The notes beneath the pieces were generated by a model. It did not search any database, was not told the origin of the DNA, and saw only the letters and a list, made by a program, of their open reading frames with translations. This document shows positions 1-12,054 of a stretch of 64,000 bases of DNA, one piece after another. The DNA is from Voacanga thouarsii. Lineage: Eukaryota > Streptophyta > Magnoliopsida > Gentianales > Apocynaceae. Location of the stretch: positions 3,451,501 through 3,515,500 of the forward strand of contig JANUWF010001179.1 of NCBI GenBank assembly GCA_026120185.1, given 5' to 3'. How positions within the stretch are numbered: the stretch's first letter is position 1; each line of letters begins with the position of its first letter. The translations under genes were made by a program, and so were the position numbers.

Positions 1-1538
1 AATAATGTGACTTTGTATTTTTTCTTCCTAAAACACTCATATTTAAATGTCTTGGAAATAAGAAAAGAGAAGGGAGAAAAAGAGAGGAGAAAAAAAATAA
101 TAAATAAGGATAAAAAGGTAAAAAAAAATTCAAAACTTTCTTAAAAAATCTCAAACGACTTATAATTTAAAATAACAAAAATAATCTCTAATGACTTATA
201 TTAAGAAATAGAAGGAGTTGTTTGCATTGAGTTAGTATTAGTAGCAGGATTTCCAGGACTTTAGGACCACTATAGTGAGGAATTCTTACAAGGACCGTGG
301 ACCCGTTGACCAAATGCATTGATAAGTTGTACCGTGTAACTTATGTTGCACACAGTATAACTCATTAATACAGTTGGTCCATGAACTATTAGTCCATGCT
401 AGAATTTTCCCACTGTAGCAAGAGATCATTGAAACAATGTCAGATAATTTTGATTATTATAATTAACACTAATTGTCAAGCTATGGTACATATTTGTTTT
501 TGCATATATATCACATCAGCCTAATTTTTAACAATTTTTTTTTTGTCCTCTTACTTAGTTTTTTTTATGGTTTCGAGAAAATTCTTTTATATTTATTCTG
601 TTCACATTTGACTGTCCTGTTTTAATTAAAATTTGAATAAAATATAAATATTTAAATTTAGTTGGATGGAGTAACTTTTATTTCTCTCTTAATAAATAAT
701 AATGCCACATGTATTATTGGTATACTAATAAAAAGAAAAGTTAATATTTATTGGTTCAATTAATTCCCTCCCAGTTTTAAATTCCTACATTTTATTTATG
801 CTAAAATCCCACCTCAATAATTCTAATTCAAATATGATTAAAACATAAGTTTGATGGATAAATTTAAATAATATTTTTTGATGTACTTGCAAATATTTTT
901 TATACATATATTGAATCACACGTAAGTTACTAATAATGAGTGTATGAAACTATATGTCACATTAATTGAGAACATGGTTAGAGTGTTCAAAGTAATATTT
1001 ACTATAAGTCTCGTAGAATATATTCAAAATTAACCTTAATCTCCTAGATTCTCAAATATACAGATTTTGAATCCATTTATAATCATATTTCTCTTTCATT
1101 CAAAGTAAAGAACGAATCAATTTCCTTTAGTGAAAGGTTTTTAACTATTTTGATTCAAAATGTCTACAACAATTATTACTATGACTCCAAAAAAAAATAT
1201 ACCTTTCTTTAAACAGAGAAAAACCCAATGATTTTGTCCATTGTACAATTCAAAGAACCCCAAAAATGTTAGCCTTCATTCAAAGCTTCTTTATTCTCTC
1301 CCATTCACGACAATATTCCATCTCATCAACACGCGCCACCGCGAACGCGTGTGTAAAATGTAAATTCATTTATAAATAGCTAAAATTATAATCATAATTG
1401 CCGTGTAACAACTAACAATCTATCTCAATTACCACCGTTTTTCAATATTCTAACTCTTATTTTATGTACACAGATGCTAAAAAAAAGAAACAAAGAAATT
1501 ATTGTTACTAACTAATAATTCTTTACACGTGTGTTCTG
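1..1538. other. Intergenic DNA 3' of the kinase gene
   Basis: AT-rich sequence with homopolymer runs and no coding stretch I can support. The GC content rises only near 1320-1355, where two ACGCGT/CGCG-containing words occur just beyond the 3' end of the kinase gene, which reads leftwards. Nothing else is recognised. Confidence 0.6.
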
Positions 1539-2789
1539 TCAGAACTCCGTTAAGGAAACGTTATGTCGACCTTCATCAATTGACGGCGACCATAGGGGTG
1601 AAGGCGGAGCTTTCAACTTCTGGAAATATTCCTTTATATCTATTCCACCTTTTGTCAGCTCCTCCGTCTCATCTCTTGACGGCAAAAACGGCGGCCGCAA
1701 GACTTCCGTTAACAAATCCCACCTCAAACCTTTAAAGAACTCGTGCTCTTTAATCTCACACGCGCCCCTCAGGTACCCCAGCCGGCGCGTGGGATCTTTA
1801 GCTAGCAGCTTCTTGATCAGGTCCGTCAATGAATTGGGTTTTCCGACGAACTCTGGTTCCATCATTAGTATTCTCCTAAAGGTTTCTTTCCGATTTTTGC
1901 CCCGAAAAGGTGTCGTGCCATACAGCATTTCATAGCAAAGAACTCCTAAAGCCCACCAGTCTACTGCAAATTCATGTCCATCTCCACGTATAACTTCCGG
2001 CGCTACGTACTCTTCAGTGCCAACAAACGAATTCGATCGTTCATTTGAAAGATTAGGGTTTCTTCTACTTACAGGTGAAACTCTTGCGCTTTTTGCTTTC
2101 TTCAACCCCTTGCTGCTTCCATATTCTTTGCTTTTATCCATCTTCAGAGTGACGAAGCGCGTGAGGTTTCTCCCGTGAGGATGCCGGGGTTTTTTCCTGA
2201 GACTCACCGGTGACTCCATTTCAGGGTCGGAGGTGAAAAGTAGGGTCTCCATCTTTTTGGGCGGTAAGATGCGGGAAAGATCAAAGTCCGTGAGTGTTAC
2301 ATGGCCAGAATGTTGAATCAAGATATTTTCTGGTTTCAAGTCTCTATAAACAATGCCCATGCTGTGAAGTTTCTCAAGAGCACAGACGATTTCGGCTAAG
2401 TAAAAACGGATAACAGCCAGAGAAAATACGCGGTCGAACTGCTTGTACCGGAGCTGGTTAAGGTCGCCGCCAGGGCAGAAAGTTGTGGCCCAGCAAAGGT
2501 AGTCGTCAGTATCAGACACTCCGAGGAGGTAGGGGAGGAACGGGTTGTGCGGTTCTTGTAGTCTGAGGCGGTTGAGGACGGAGATTTCCCACCGAGCGCG
2601 GCGGTCTGCGTCAGGCTTGACGGGCAATGAGGCTTTCTCTACGACTTTGAGGGCGAACGGATAGCTGGCAGTGGGATCATTTGATTTGTGATGGACGAGA
2701 AAGACTGTTCCCATGGCCCCTCTGCCTAGTACTTTGATGGTGCTCAGGTTAGCCAGCTCCAGTTCCGGCCACGTACTACTGTTATCCAT
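1539..2789 (-). CDS. UCN: UNICORN-like AGC-VIII serine/threonine protein kinase
   Basis: Intact 416-residue, single-exon protein kinase. Seen: glycine-rich loop GRGAMG (22-27), ATP-binding Lys in ALKV (K48), helix-C Glu (E68), catalytic loop YRDLKPEN (148-155), DFD instead of DFG (168-170), an insertion of about 85 residues rich in Lys, Arg and Ser, a phosphorylatable SNSF before GTEEYVAPE (257-265), and DWWALG (277-282). The DFD motif plus this insertion is the signature of plant AGC-VIII kinases. The wording around the insertion (KSARV...ERSNSFVG) and the EYFQKL tail point to the UCN/UCNL branch. In Arabidopsis, UCN restrains planar growth of ovule integuments and other organs and acts with ATS and PDK1; that role is inferred here. 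The usual length is about 400 residues. The start is the only upstream Met before the kinase core, about 60 bases from a TATA box. It is the only intact gene in the window. Confidence 0.93.
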   Translation of the reverse strand: MDNSSTWPELELANLSTIKVLGRGAMGTVFLVHHKSNDPTASYPFALKVVEKASLPVKPDADRRARWEISVLNRLRLQEPHNPFLPYLLGVSDTDDYLCWATTFCPGGDLNQLRYKQFDRVFSLAVIRFYLAEIVCALEKLHSMGIVYRDLKPENILIQHSGHVTLTDFDLSRILPPKKMETLLFTSDPEMESPVSLRKKPRHPHGRNLTRFVTLKMDKSKEYGSSKGLKKAKSARVSPVSRRNPNLSNERSNSFVGTEEYVAPEVIRGDGHEFAVDWWALGVLCYEMLYGTTPFRGKNRKETFRRILMMEPEFVGKPNSLTDLIKKLLAKDPTRRLGYLRGACEIKEHEFFKGLRWDLLTEVLRPPFLPSRDETEELTKGGIDIKEYFQKLKAPPSPLWSPSIDEGRHNVSLTEF

Positions 2790-2846
2790 TTTGTCTGTGT
2801 GAGAGAGGGAGAGAGGAGGAAGAATGATGGAGTATTGGGGGATGAG

Positions 2847-2856
2847 CTATATATAG
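2847..2856 (-). promoter_or_regulatory. TATA box of the kinase gene
   Basis: CTATATATAG lies 58 bases upstream of the kinase start codon. It predicts a 5' UTR of only about 25-35 bases. The stretch between it and the ATG is CT-rich on the coding strand (2790-2822), like a plant pyrimidine patch. Strand is assigned from the gene; the word itself is palindromic. Confidence 0.6.
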
Positions 2857-3064
2857 TAAGCAGAGCCGGTGGTGGAGGAGAGCATGGCGTGGAGTGGAGG
2901 GATTGGAAATTTTGTTTGGATTATGTGCACTTGACGCTCTGAGCGTTGCTTTGATGGTAAAGTACCCGTGTGATGAGAACAGTATTTTGCTTGTCGTTTT
3001 GGAATTTCATGTCATGTTGTACTATTACCACATTTTCCCAAAGTAAATAGTGTAGTAATTGGTA

Positions 3065-3325
3065 CCCTCTATTCGTTTTCTTTTATCTATTTTTTATAAT
3101 CGATTTATAAAATTTTAAAAAATAAAAAATTTTAATTAATTAATTGATATTTTTTATTAAAAAATAATTAAATTCTAAATATATTTAATTTATTTTCATT
3201 TCTCATTACAAGTATAAAAATACTCACTATATTAAAGATGAATATTTAAATAATAATTAATATAATCTTAATTTACTAATAAAATAAATAAATTAAAATA
3301 AATAGTTAAAAAAGAACAAAAAGAG
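3065..3325. mobile_element. Stowaway-like MITE, family 1, copy 1
   Basis: A 261-base AT-rich non-coding unit flanked by TA on both sides (3063-3064 and 3326-3327). Its left end, beginning CCCTCTATTCGTTTTC, is an imperfect inverted match to its right end. Internal sequence (AATCGATTTATAA, then ATTAATTAATT, then AATAATTAATATA) is shared in order with the unit at 6286-6552, so the two are copies of one family. No transposase is encoded. Confidence 0.65.
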
Positions 3326-3327
3326 TA

Positions 3328-4085
3328 ATTTTTATTACTTATATTTTTTTCATATATTTATAATTTTGTATACTATTTTTTTTAAAAAATTAAATTATAC
3401 GTTGAATCTAAATGTATCTCTGTCTACATTCTCAAACGAATTATCTACTATAAAGAGACCAATTCTAAATTATAAAAATCCCTAAACGCAAAGGTAGAAC
3501 AATAATCTGTTTTTTTTTTTTTTGGTAGTGTTCTCTTATTGTAAAAATTAGTAAATTTAAGAATTATTAGAAACCGAAACTAAGGATAAATTCATGAATT
3601 GATACTTTTTTTCTTAGTAAAATTTGAACTTAAAAAGGCAAAATCTTCTATTTCTACTTTTGGTTAATAAGTTCATGAGAAAAAGAACTAAATCAATTTC
3701 AAGAATCAGAGGGAACCCATCATTATCAATTAAGAATAACTTTATGGGATTTTGATAATTTAGTTAAATAATACTCAATCCACAGTCTACAATGATTAAC
3801 AAAAAAAAAAAAAATCCAATGCAACTTATAAATTGAATAACTAGAGGACAAAGGAATTTAATTACTCAAAAATAAAATCTAAAAAAATGAAGAAGAATTG
3901 TTTGAAGGTGAGGGCAGCCATGTGCTTGTGTCCAGCAGATGTGTACTATTTCCTGTGACAAATTGGGGCAAGGATTCAATCATTATCTGGAATTGATTTT
4001 GGATGGTTCTGCACATAAACCAATTTTTTGCATTGCAAGCTCTCCAAAAAAACAATGCGCATTTTTCCTAATAAAATGTCACATC

Positions 4086-4120
<35 letters not shown>

Positions 4121-5051
4121 GTATACATTTATATTCATTTTTGTCTTCTTCATCAAGAAGAGGAAATATATAGTTTGTATTGTATTCATACTCTCTCATA
4201 TTTGCACACTAGCAATATAATTCAAAATAAAAGATAAAAATATATAAATACATGTAGTATTGATCCAATAATAAAATGATAACTAAACTATTTAGAAATA
4301 TTTTTATCCATCTCGTGTATAAAAAATGTATATTCATCTACTAACAAGTATATATCTTAAAACGAAGAATTTGAATTTTAATGACCCATAAATAAGTAGC
4401 AAGAAATTTTAGCATTGGATTTTTTTTTTTTTTGGGAACAAAGTTGAGAGTGATGATTAAGAGGTAAGAAATAAAAGAGTTCAATAATGGAGTAAAAGCT
4501 TCTTAAGATAGAATTATTGCCAAGCTAATTAGTTTTTGTATATAAAGCAATAAATGAAATCTACATAGATGATTCTATGCTTTAGGGCATGATCAGATCG
4601 CTAGTAAGTGAACGTGTTATCATGAGTGTGACATAATGTAGTCTAAGGGTACTCATTGCCATCTCCTCACCTACCTATACATACAATACATAGACATAGA
4701 TTGCTCCATCTTAATAATTGTACATACTTTAGGTTAATTCTAATTGGCCTCTCAAAACTCAAGAAACTCCTAATTTAGCATGCAAAAAAGTTATTCTTTT
4801 TCATTTTTGCCTCTCTAGTTTTTCAATAATAATAGACAAGTTTTGTTTTATCATATACTTAGACAGACAAAATATTGACAATATGAGGACTTGATTAAAA
4901 TGAATTTTTAGATTAAGTGGGTGAAAATATAAAGTTCAAATTTGAAAGGTTAGGACTTTCCCGTCTTTAAAGGACTAACTCGCAAAACTATTTCTTCTGA
5001 AAATCAAATTCTATATAGTATTTATTTATATTTACAAATAATGTAGCATAT
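3328..5051. other. Intergenic, AT-rich
   Basis: No gene recognised. Holds an (AT)15 microsatellite at 4089-4118 and long A and T runs. The short open frames across 3939-4237 are built on the AT repeat and have no family resemblance. Confidence 0.6.
4089..4118. repeat. (AT)15 microsatellite
   Basis: Perfect 30-base AT dinucleotide run. Confidence 0.95.
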
Positions 5052-5053
5052 TA

Positions 5054-5518
5054 TTCATTCCATCCTAAATTATCAGTTCACTTTTTAATTTAATCTTTAT
5101 CTTAAATTATCTGTCTCTTTAAAAAATTAATATTTAATATTTCAAATTTATCCATATTTAATAATATTTTATTTCCCAAACATATTAAAATATAATAAAA
5201 AAACTCATTTTATAAGTTCTGATATTCATGATCATCTCATTAATTTTCAAAAAATATTAATAGTAACTTGGAGAGGGAATTAAATACTCATCAATATTTT
5301 GACCAATTTTCTAACAAGAATTAAATATTTATGAGAGATAAATAATTTAGAGTTATATCAAAGTTTTGAAGTTTATGTACTTCTTAATATAAGGGAGATA
5401 TTTATCATTAAATTATAAGGGTAAAAATGAAAGAGAACGTTTAATTAATTAAAAAATTTACTTTTCTTAATCTCCGCTTAATCGATTAAAGTAGACAAAT
5501 AATTTGGGACGGATGGAG
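5054..5518. mobile_element. Stowaway-like MITE, family 2
   Basis: A 465-base non-coding unit flanked by TA (5052-5053 and 5519-5520). The right end (GACAAATAATTTGGGACGGA, then TGGAG) reads, in reverse complement, as the classic Stowaway terminus of the CTCC-TCCGTCCCAAATTAT type. The left end is an imperfect inverted copy (CATCCTAAATTATCAGTTC). Tc1/mariner-derived MITEs of this kind insert at TA. No coding capacity. Confidence 0.75.
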
Positions 5519-5520
5519 TA

Positions 5521-6283
5521 CAAATTACCATTGTGTATCTCATAAAACCTTGGCTGATGATTCATTACCTTATGCATTCTTGAAAAATGAGAAATGTATG
5601 TAGAGGGGCTAATTAACAGGGATTCAAAGATGTAGGAATAATTTACCTGTTTACATAATAATTTCATGGTTTAATATTTGACTCGTTCAAAATATTAGAA
5701 TCAAACTATAAAAGTATTAAAAAAAATATACATATATAATTACTAACAGAAAAACAATAATGATCAAAATTAAATATTAATAAAAATATTATAGTTCACT
5801 ATATTAATTAAAGATTTTAATTGCAATTGCAATATTATATGTTTTTCACATTACCTGTACTATTTAAGAATAATAATCCAACAAAAGGGAGAATAAATGC
5901 AATAGGGCTTCACATGTTGGGAGTACTTAGCGCGGTGAGTTGTCTAACTGAGGTGGGCATTTTTTTTTTCTTTAAAAAAAAAAGGAAAAGAAAAAGAGGG
6001 CTGCACGTGTAACAATGTTGGAGAAAAAGGATTTATTGTTACCACTGTAAAAAACACAAGAGACAAACGATAAGTTGCGCGTACAAATTTCACGTGGGCT
6101 TTCCATAACATAAGGGGATTGCACGCATGCTTTGATGCTTGGGAGGATGAATTTAGATGTTTTAGCTAATTGTTTGTTTATTTGTTGGAATGTTGTCGAA
6201 TGTTTACATGTCCTTGATTTTCTTTTTTTCGAATCAATTTCGTAAAATAGTTGTATTTATAATTATATTATTTTCATATTTAA
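5521..6283. other. Intergenic
   Basis: No gene recognised. A 63-codon open frame at 5821-6012 has a Lys-rich tail made by a purine run and no recognisable motif. Confidence 0.5.
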
Positions 6284-6285
6284 TA

Positions 6286-6552
6286 CTTTTTTCGTTTTAT
6301 TTATTTATTTATTTTAATCGATTTATAAATTTAAAAAATAATTAATTAATTAATTAACATTTCATATTTCACCTTCAAAGAATCTCTCTCTTTATTAATA
6401 AGTAATTAAATTCTAAAATTTTATTTGTTATAAACATATTTAAAGAAGAATATTTGTGAAAAAATAATAATTAATATAGTATTAGTTTGTTAATAGAACA
6501 GATAAATTGAGATAAAAATATTAATTAAAATAAATAGAAAAAAAAGACGGAA
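6286..6552. mobile_element. Stowaway-like MITE, family 1, copy 2
   Basis: A 267-base unit between TA dinucleotides (6284-6285 and 6553-6554). Left end CTTTTTTCGTTTTATTT is an imperfect inverted match to the right end AAAATAAATAGAAAAAAAAG followed by ACGG. It shares internal blocks in the same order with the copy at 3065-3325. Confidence 0.6.
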
Positions 6553-8241
6553 TAAATATATTTTACATAGATTTGATATTTTATTGTGATAATATGTTTT
6601 ATATTTAATATGCTATCACAATACAATTATTAATATCACTTCATTTAAGGCCTCCGTGTTTGTTGCACCTAAGGGAGAAAAGTATAGTGTATCTTATAAG
6701 TACATAATTGAAACTTAATTCTGGTGAAGTTCTGACTTGGTCCTGCTTTAATTATGTGGCAAATCTAGAATCCCTTTCCACGAAATGCATTTAGAAATTT
6801 CGAGTTGAGACTTGAGAGGACCTCTCTTTGAAAAAATTTAAAAATAAGTCAAGAAATAATATTTAGGAAATATCAAACTAAGGTATAAATTAAACTTTCA
6901 AGGATTTCGAAATATTTATTACGATTTTTGTTTTAATTTTAAATATTCTATGAAATCTTGGAACCTTAAAACTTAGTTTTCTTTTCTTTGGGTTAAAGAA
7001 ATATTATTTTGCTTAGAGAGTTGTTGTTTGCTCTATTTATTTTACTGTTGGTTCATGCAAAGGAATTCCCTTACCGTTTGCAGACGGTTGGCATAAGCAT
7101 GATTCTCACTTGCTCAACCTTATCCTTTTAAGAGTTTAATTAATTGACAAACTATTTAATTATGAAAATAGTTAATGATCGTGCAAAGCTTAGTTGCTTG
7201 AGTTGATTAAATGCGCTAAGCTTTTAATAGAATTAGTAAGTGTATTTGGTGATCTGCCATCCTATAATTTGGTGGTGCGTCCGTTCATCAAACCCTTGAC
7301 TATATCATCCATTGACTTATCTGGATTTCTTCATTGGAATTAATTAGATAGTTTCTTTAAATATACACTAGGGCGATACTCGCGCGTTGCAAGGGAGTAT
7401 TGATAATATTATATTTTATTTTGATCAAACGATTTTTTTTCAAAAATATGTATTATAAATTTTTATTTACTTTAAAATTGAATTGTCAAAATATTGTATT
7501 ATATTAGTTTACTTTCTATTGGTTGTTTTCGATTTCGGATGTCGATACCGACTCAGTCGCATGCAATCACCAATTGTTACTGATTCGTGTATCTATATAT
7601 TTTCCTACAATAGACAAAATCCATGTCAATATAATTGTTTACGCCTTATCATGTTCAATTCTAAATTGGAATCCACCAATAACCAAGGAAAACAACGAAT
7701 TTAAACACTTCAATGATAGTACCTTTTCATCCATAACCAAGAAGGCTTATCACTTTGGTTGGTTTTTGCGCATGGTATGTCTTCCATAATCTTAAAATTT
7801 TGAAACGCCCTTACTTTTGTTACTTACCTTGGGACAATTGATTTAACATAACAAAGCCTCGTTGTTCTATTGTAGAATGTCTGTAGGTTGTATCCTATGT
7901 AATCTTTACAAGAGACTATTTATTATGTGATTTAAGACCAATGATGCAATGAATCTTCCTCTGTTCACAGATGTACTGAATATAATGTAAAGAATAATGA
8001 AAATAATGCAAAGTACAATGTACAAATTTGAAGAGGTTTGAAGGGATTAGAAGTATAGATTCATTGAAGGGACGTTTAATTATTTAATAGGGAGTGAATT
8101 TGACAACGTTTACAAAAATTCAGAGTTTCATTAAGTTTCAAGTTCAAGAACCCTTCAAATTCTATTTCAAGAAATAATAATGCTAGGTGTCAAGAAATTA
8201 TAATGCCATGTGTCACTATGTAGTGCTTTCGCAGCTCCTAT

Positions 8242-8278
<37 letters not shown>

Positions 8279-8282
8279 ATAT
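8242..8282. repeat. Interrupted (TA)n microsatellite
   Basis: Alternating TA for about 40 bases with one TTT interruption. Confidence 0.9.
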
Positions 8283-8376
8283 TTGAATGTGTTTTGTACC
8301 TTAATTGTATGATGATTAGCCAAGGATATTTTTGTTAAAATTGGTTTTTAAACCTCTTAATTGAAACTCTTCATGA

Positions 8377-8395
8377 CTCTCTCTCTCTCTCTCTC
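8377..8395. repeat. (CT)9 microsatellite
   Basis: Perfect CT run of 19 bases. Confidence 0.9.
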
Positions 8396-8432
8396 AATAA
8401 TAATGTAGGAATCAAAAAGTTGTCCTTCAAGA

Positions 8433-8490
8433 AGTATGAGGTGGTAAGTCCCCCAACCTTCATTTGAAGGTTCAGATTCGAACCTTATCG
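8433..8490 (+). mobile_element. Possible tRNA-derived SINE head
   Basis: A word like a pol III A box (GAGGTGGTAAGTC, about 8438-8450) is followed about 20 bases later by a near-palindromic B-box-like word (GGTTCAGATTCGAACC, 8469-8484). The layout matches tRNA-derived SINE heads. No clear 3' tail or target duplication was found, so the end and the assignment are uncertain. It could also be a decayed tRNA-like sequence. Confidence 0.35.
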
Positions 8491-11400
8491 ATAACGTAGA
8501 GCTTGTCAATTAATTGAATGTATTATAGATTAGCAGTGACTAGCTTATAATAATTTCTGTGAGCTTGTAGTATACACACTTTCGTGTGTTGGTGGGATTA
8601 TGGTGACTTAATTTGATTTAATCTAGTGAGTCTATAGGCTAATTGGACTTAGTCCCAGTGAGACTATGGGTGTATGGAACATTCCATGGTACGTAAATTC
8701 CTATCATGAAATAGCCACATTAGATTCAATTGAGTAATATCTCGCAAATATTTTAATTCCTAACACACCAAAATTCAGCATAGAATGTAGATTGAATTTA
8801 AAATTATTTTGTTTGATAATATATTTAACTTTTAACTCAATTGAATCTTTAGTTATGTCTTATAAACACAATCTTGAGTTCTATAATATATAATCAATGG
8901 TAAGTTATGTGATTTTCCCTTTTTTAACTTTTCTTTATACTAATATATAATGTTGGGATAACAAAAAAAAATAATAATAATAACATAGTTAAAGTGGAGA
9001 GAAGGATGAAGAGATCTATCAGTGGAGGTATAGAGTAACCCTCTCATTATACGTTTTAGGGACTATTTAGTCTTTTTATAGTAATGCTTGTAATTCATGT
9101 AATTTTCCTTTTCATGTTCCATAAAGTACTAAAAGTAACAGTCCTTCAATATAGATATTACAACTATAATTATAACACCTTAATACCTTATTCTCATAAT
9201 GTTACATGGGAATTTATAGTAATTATAAAGATCACACTTGGAACACCGAGTGGAATCATAATTAGGGAAATGAGTCTATGAATATGCCACTGCCGCTCTG
9301 AAATTTAGTTAGGCGGGAGAATAAAGTTGGGAGGCTGTGTGGGGGTAATGGGTTGGGCAGGATTTCTTAGTTGAAAGAATTTTGGAAAGTTCCAAACCTA
9401 TAGAGCTATGGTTCTTCCAAAGTTAGTCTACACGGCATAGTATTTTACCCCTTTGTGGCCTTTTATTTGCCTGCTCTTTCTATAACATGATCCTAATTTT
9501 CAACTCATGTCAGTCCAAATAAAGGTTGGAGAGCAATCTTGTGCCTTAATCATGAAATATTAGACTAGATGAACTTATATCATCTCATAATGCTTTATCA
9601 TATACTTAAATCTTGATTATCTGAATTTCCCATTAAATCAGAGATCTCAATTAATACCATTCCCATTTGTTAATCTCCAGTGGCCAGTGGCCCTTTTGTG
9701 GCTCCCTTAGCAATCAAAAGGTCAGAAATCTCAGATGGAAAGATAGCAACCTCACATATAAGTCCTTCTCTAAGCTTTTCTTGGTTAGCTGCATAATCTA
9801 AAATGCTAAAAGAAATTGAAAATGGAATTAGGATTAAAAAAAAGAAAAGAGTCTTCTTGGTCCAAAAAAGCCTTCAAAATCATTACATACCACTCCTTGG
9901 AACTGGTCGAATTGTTGACTGTATAGCAACTGAACAGACATTGAAGTTAACCCTCAAGCTGTAATGATGTAGCCATTTTTGAGATAGGGTTTATGAATTT
10001 TTTTTTCAGAGTTAAGTTGGGGGAATGAGAAGATATTCCAAGAAGATCCCTAAAACGGCAGAGCTAATAAGGAAAGTAAGAACTTATGTACTACTACTCC
10101 TAATTTTCGTGTTAACTCTTCTAAGTCGGGCTCGCATATGGCCTTATGAAAAATGCGTTCTTCCTTTTTTATATAATAATTATGGTGCTCTTACAAAAGA
10201 GTCTGTGGAATATAGAGTCGTTTTTTCGTTTGAAGAATTTTGCATGAAATTAAAAATTATCACATTTGGTGTCAACAATGCCTTGGTAGTTTAATAGTAA
10301 AAAAAATAAAAAATGCTTCGATCTAAGATATTACGAGAATGCGAATATTATATAACTGTTAAGAATTCCATAACTTAATGAAATATAACTAATAAAATAA
10401 TAATTCAATTCATTAAAAGTATTTATTTATTAAACAATATGTGTTGCTGCTACTACTACTACGTGTATACTCTTATCTTTGTAGATAAAAAGAAAGAATG
10501 TAAAATTAATTAAGATTTTGCTAATGAAAATTTATCTTGTAAAAGATAAATGATTAATCTTTCACGTACTAATTTGGAGTAAAAAAATTACTATTATAAG
10601 AGTGTATCTTGAACATTATCACATAACTTAATATCTACATATGATTTTAATTAAGATATTCTTTTATATACATAATACAAATTTTAATATATTCGTACAA
10701 ACTTTCTTATAAGATGATAGTTTGTCCCATGTAACTTCAATGGGACAAGGCCTCCTCTATTTCATTATTTTCCTTTTATTCATAAATCTTCAAAATAAAA
10801 AATTATTTTAAAATTATCGTACAAATTAAGTAAAATACTTGTATACAATACAATTATTTCCAAATCATCTTAATGACATTTTCCCTATCATCAAATTGTT
10901 TTAATTGTATTTTTGCTTTTCAATGACTTCACCCTCCCATTTATAGTTCTAACCATACAAGAGCTTGATTTGTGAGTGAGAAAAGGACTTAATTAGTTTA
11001 TCGACTGTTAGCGCCTAGTCTTTCTGATGTTGGCATCTCATATAATATGTCTTCTTTGGAAAAGGATCCTTCCACCTAAAATCCTATATTTTCTTCACTT
11101 TAAGAAGCACAAAATCTTGAATCCCAATTTAATTTTGGCCATCTTTCAAGCCTTCGTTTGACACAAGTACCCCACCACCCAGTCCTTTGAACCCTAGAAG
11201 CACTTTTCAAGTTTCACAAAATGCTTTCTTGTCGGCCATCATTTGGCTAGAGAAAAAATGTACGCTTTCCACCTTATAAGTTCAAAGTAAAAGGCAAGAA
11301 AAACTGGTAATTATATATTCCTCCACTCATCTCAAAGGTAGTGTGTGACTTGGTACTTTTGGTTAAAAAGTTTTGCCCACTTCATGATGATGCCTGGTCG

Positions 11401-12052
11401 GCCATGATTTCACCAATGCAAAGATATGTTAGTTTCATGGACTAAATTTTTGTTATGGATCACATAAAGAGAGACATAGATGCTCACATAACACCTAATT
11501 AAGCATAAATTCGAGAAGGTGCTTAAGCATAAGGGCATAGTATGTGTAAAGTAACCATTTATCATTTAGAAAGGCTATAGGTCATGCCATTTGTTGTAAT
11601 GGTTGTTGATTAGAAAAGAAGTTGTCAAAAACCTTTACACTTATACACACACGCGCGAGACATTTGAATGTGCATGAAACATGCAAAAGGGTAGTAGACA
11701 CTTGGTACAAAACAAAACACATGGTATACAATGGTTGTACAATGGTACTTTTGAATTAATTCTTGAGCATGAAAGTTTTGCAAAAACCTGTTTTATTATC
11801 AAGTAAATATAGATTATTTTATTTTTAATTGAACGCTTTTTAACTTTCTCATAAAAAATAAATTAAGCGCAACACTTTATAACTTTTTTAAAGGATGCAG
11901 ACTACTAAGATATTCCTTGAAAAATTATTGAACTATCAGTTATTTTACTTAGATTGTTGTTCGATTAATATTGTACTAATCATTTAGATAGAGTTATGCA
12001 AATAAGAAATATATTGTTCTATTTTAAATTTAATGCCTAATTACAAAAAAAG
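8491..12052. other. Intergenic
   Basis: No gene recognised in about 3.5 kb. Composition is AT-rich with brief less biased patches (9284-9500, 11020-11280) that keep no open frame of note. The 89-codon frame at 10025-10294 has a Leu-rich stretch near its N-terminus but no family resemblance and ends in AT-rich DNA; I do not call it a gene. Confidence 0.5.
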
Positions 12053-12054
12053 TA

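Larger units (their letters stand above)
6555..8432. other. Intergenic
   Basis: No gene recognised. Contains an (AT)n tract at 8242-8282, a (CT)9 tract at 8377-8395, and at 7375-7402 a hairpin-like word (ACTCGCGCGTTGCAAGGG) discussed among the findings. The two open frames around 7483-7789 overlap in different registers and resemble no family. Confidence 0.5.

Noticed and set aside
540..690. Another Stowaway-like MITE end (GGATGGAGTA near 664)
   Set aside because: No matching inverted terminus was found on the left within a plausible distance.
8433..8490. Functional tRNA gene
   Set aside because: Box-like words are present, but no cloverleaf with paired acceptor ends can be drawn; at best a SINE head.
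10025..10294. 89-codon frame with a hydrophobic N-terminal stretch as a small secreted protein
   Set aside because: No signal-peptide cleavage context, no Cys pattern and no family resemblance; an AT-rich chance frame is more likely.
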